From Clostridium sp. (lineage in GTDB: Bacteria > Bacillota > Clostridia > Clostridiales > Clostridiaceae): DNA of 64,000 bases. The stretch lies in the NCBI RefSeq assembly GCF_022482905.1, contig NZ_JAKVOI010000001.1, forward strand, positions 2,853,958 to 2,917,957, given 5' to 3'. Positions 62,239 through 64,000 of the stretch are shown piece by piece. A program made the position numbers and the translations under genes. The notes under the pieces are model-generated. The model had not been told where the DNA came from, did no database searches, and saw only the letters and a program-made list of their open reading frames with translations. The stretch's first letter is position 1. Every line of letters begins with the position of its first letter.

Positions 62239-63090
62239 TTAAATCCTGATCAGCGGAAATGTCATACAGTGAGGCCCTCCACCGCTTTTCAATATCTCAC
62301 TTGCATTCAATTCTAATACATCCAGTCCATTTGCTCTCAGTTTTCTATTAACTTCAGTATTTGATTTCAATGATATAACTTTTCCATTGCCTATGGATTG
62401 TAAATTACACTGATGCTTGAAAACACCTTCCTGTGGAATATCAATCAACATAAATCCTCTCTTGTTCAGTATTTCAATGAAAGAATCCGGTAATGCCCGT
62501 CTGCATACTACTGCCATTTTCTCTGCCACTATATTAAAGCACATGTCAAGATGCAGATTTTCTTGCGGACATTTGACAGGTACTACACTATAACCAAATT
62601 TATTTAATCCTTCCCTTATTTCCTGTATGCCAGTTTCATTTGTTCTTGCCACTGTTCCAATAGCAAGAGTATTATCATCCAAAAACCAAAAATCTCCACC
62701 TTCAAAAATTCCTTTTTCCACTCTTGCCACACATGGAACACCTATTTTCTCCATTTCTTTTTCATATTCTTCTGTTTCCCTAAATCTGATTTTTTCTTTA
62801 AATTTTCCCAATATATATCCTTCGTATACGCAGCCGCCAAAATCTCTCGCAAAAACTTCATTTGTTATTTCTTCTTTCGGTTCCATCAACTCAACTTCTA
62901 TGCCATTTTCTTTATATATACTTACGAGTTCCCTGTGTTCCTCAATACACTTCTCTATATCCAGCCCTTTATTCTGTTCAATCCATTTGTTTGCAATAAC
63001 GTTAATAGGCTGCAGCTTCATATAATCCGGCGGACACAGCAGCACCTTTTTCAATATACCCGTTGAATTTCTTACAAAACCCTTGTTCAT
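62239..63090 (-). CDS. DDAH/arginine-deiminase-like amidinohydrolase
   Basis: 283 residues, guanidino-group modifying enzyme fold. Markers: FARDFGGCVYEGYILGKF (substrate Asp), EGGDFWFLDDNTLAIG, LHLDMCFNIV (catalytic His) and the nucleophile Cys in GGGPHCMTFPL. This is the dimethylarginine dimethylaminohydrolase/ArcA/AgDI layout, shorter than ArcA. A likely product is citrulline or a relative. It lies between two aminotransferases in an amino-acid catabolic cluster. The start follows AGAGGATGG. Confidence 0.88.
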   Translation of the reverse strand: MNKGFVRNSTGILKKVLLCPPDYMKLQPINVIANKWIEQNKGLDIEKCIEEHRELVSIYKENGIEVELMEPKEEITNEVFARDFGGCVYEGYILGKFKEKIRFRETEEYEKEMEKIGVPCVARVEKGIFEGGDFWFLDDNTLAIGTVARTNETGIQEIREGLNKFGYSVVPVKCPQENLHLDMCFNIVAEKMAVVCRRALPDSFIEILNKRGFMLIDIPQEGVFKHQCNLQSIGNGKVISLKSNTEVNRKLRANGLDVLELNASEILKSGGGPHCMTFPLIRI

Positions 63091-63114
63091 TCCATCCTCT
63101 CCTTTTAAAAAATA

Positions 63115-64000
63115 TTATATATTGGTATGAAATTTCATGTACTCAGTTATACCTTTCTCCACAATAGTTAATGCACTGTCTATTTCATCCTTTGAAACAA
63201 TGAGCGGTGCTATAAATCTTATTACATTATGATAAGTTCCACAGGATAAAAGTATAAGATTATTCTCAATGGCAAATTCAATAATATCATCTACTATTTC
63301 ACTGCAAGGTACCTTGTTGATATCACAAAATTCCATGCCTATCATAAGTCCCATTCCTCTTACATCGCCTATAATTGGATACTTGTCTTTTAATTCAAGC
63401 AGTCTTTCTTTTAAATAGTCACCCATTTCCCTGCCATGTGAAATAATTCCTTTTTGCAGTTCATCTATGGTAGCTATAGCAGCAGCACAGGCAACAGGAT
63501 TCCCCCCAAAAGTTCCTCCGTGAGCTCCAGAAGGCCATTTCTCCATAATTTTCTTTTTACCGATGACAGCACTTAAAGGAAAACCCGATGCTATTGACTT
63601 TGCGCATGTAAATATATCGGGTCTGACAGAAAAATTTTCTTGTGCAAACATTTTACCTGTTCTTCCAAACCCTGTCTGTATTTCATCAAATATAAGATAT
63701 ATTCCATACTTGTCACATACTTTCCTAACATACTCTACAAATTTTTCGGGAGGAACTATATATCCACCTTCCCCCTGAACAGGTTCCATTATAATTGCAG
63801 CAACACTATAAGGATCAACAAGTCTTTTAAAAATGTCTTCTTCAAACTGTTCTGTACACTCCATGCTGCATGATTCCATTTTCTGCTTATATGGACATCT
63901 GAAACAATAGGGATACTCTGCAAAATATACACTTGGCAGAAGTCCCTCATAATTTTTTCTGTATTTTGAATCTGAACCGGTTATGGACACAGTTCCCAGA
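63115..64000 (-). CDS. class III aminotransferase, 5' truncated by window edge
   Basis: C-terminal about 295 residues, open through base 64000. GabT/ArgD-like: SITGSDSKYRKNYEG at the visible start, IIMEPVQGEGGYIVPP, YLIFDEIQTGFGRTGKMFA, the PLP Lys in FTCAKSIASGFPLSAVIG, and GTFGGNPVACAAA. The insert CFRCPYKQKMESCSMEC is typical of clostridial 4-aminobutyrate aminotransferase-like enzymes. With the DDAH-like gene it could process arginine- or putrescine-derived amino acids. Specificity is unsettled. Confidence 0.9.
   Translation of the reverse strand, partial: LGTVSITGSDSKYRKNYEGLLPSVYFAEYPYCFRCPYKQKMESCSMECTEQFEEDIFKRLVDPYSVAAIIMEPVQGEGGYIVPPEKFVEYVRKVCDKYGIYLIFDEIQTGFGRTGKMFAQENFSVRPDIFTCAKSIASGFPLSAVIGKKKIMEKWPSGAHGGTFGGNPVACAAAIATIDELQKGIISHGREMGDYLKERLLELKDKYPIIGDVRGMGLMIGMEFCDINKVPCSEIVDDIIEFAIENNLILLSCGTYHNVIRFIAPLIVSKDEIDSALTIVEKGITEYMKFHTNI

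Overview
The window is low-GC, AT-rich chromosome from a spore-forming Clostridium sensu stricto (cluster I). The signs are codon bias, TTG starts behind strong Shine-Dalgarno sites, a Gin anti-sigma-G homologue, AbrB, a Met T-box leader, clostridial 16S/23S sequence and an AraR-type arabinose system. The 16S looks like the C. tyrobutyricum/C. kluyveri neighbourhood, but I cannot fix the species by eye. The gene order csfB(gin) - Orn/Lys/Arg decarboxylase - tmk - darA - holB - ricT(yaaT) ... trmN6(yabB) - rsmI ... abrB ... metG matches the origin-proximal order of Bacillus subtilis, so the window probably lies near oriC. dnaA itself is not here.

Layout. 1-5.7 kb: the 3' end of a malic enzyme, then metG behind a T-box, a family-4 uracil-DNA glycosylase and a secreted glucosaminidase. 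5.7-12.6 kb: a polysaccharide deacetylase, an intergenic DnaA-box cluster, a 60-residue small protein, ispF, a DUF1836 protein, a PspA operon with a Cys-rich third gene, a second DnaA-box-rich palindromic spacer, a CCA-adding-type nucleotidyltransferase and abrB. 12.6-25.7 kb: an NlpC/P60 hydrolase with a long leader, rsmI-trmN6, motAB, ferredoxin, the ricT-holB-darA-tmk-decarboxylase-gin run, then corA, an S66 peptidase and a sirtuin in the opposite direction.

25.8-47.3 kb: two rRNA operons (16S-23S-5S, both minus strand) form direct repeats of 5468 bp that look identical. The second also carries tRNA-Phe. They bracket about 10.6 kb holding araR, an MFS efflux gene with an attenuator-like leader, araE-type transporter plus araB-type kinase (minus), araD-araA-mutarotase (plus) and a parvulin. 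AraR-like boxes and a cre-like site lie between the divergent arabinose units. The pathway is import, isomerisation (AraA), phosphorylation (AraB) and epimerisation (AraD) to xylulose-5-phosphate.

47.4-64 kb: accessory genes. These include an aminotransferase, a second UDG-like protein that has lost its Fe-S ligands, VanZ and alpha/beta hydrolase genes, an HxlR/flavoprotein pair, a higher-GC TetR/DHA2 efflux module that looks horizontally acquired, a two-component system with an ABC exporter, and an amino-acid cluster (FCD-GntR regulator, class I aminotransferase, DDAH-like amidinohydrolase, class III aminotransferase). Two near-identical 21-bp boxes suggest the GntR regulator controls itself and the class I aminotransferase.
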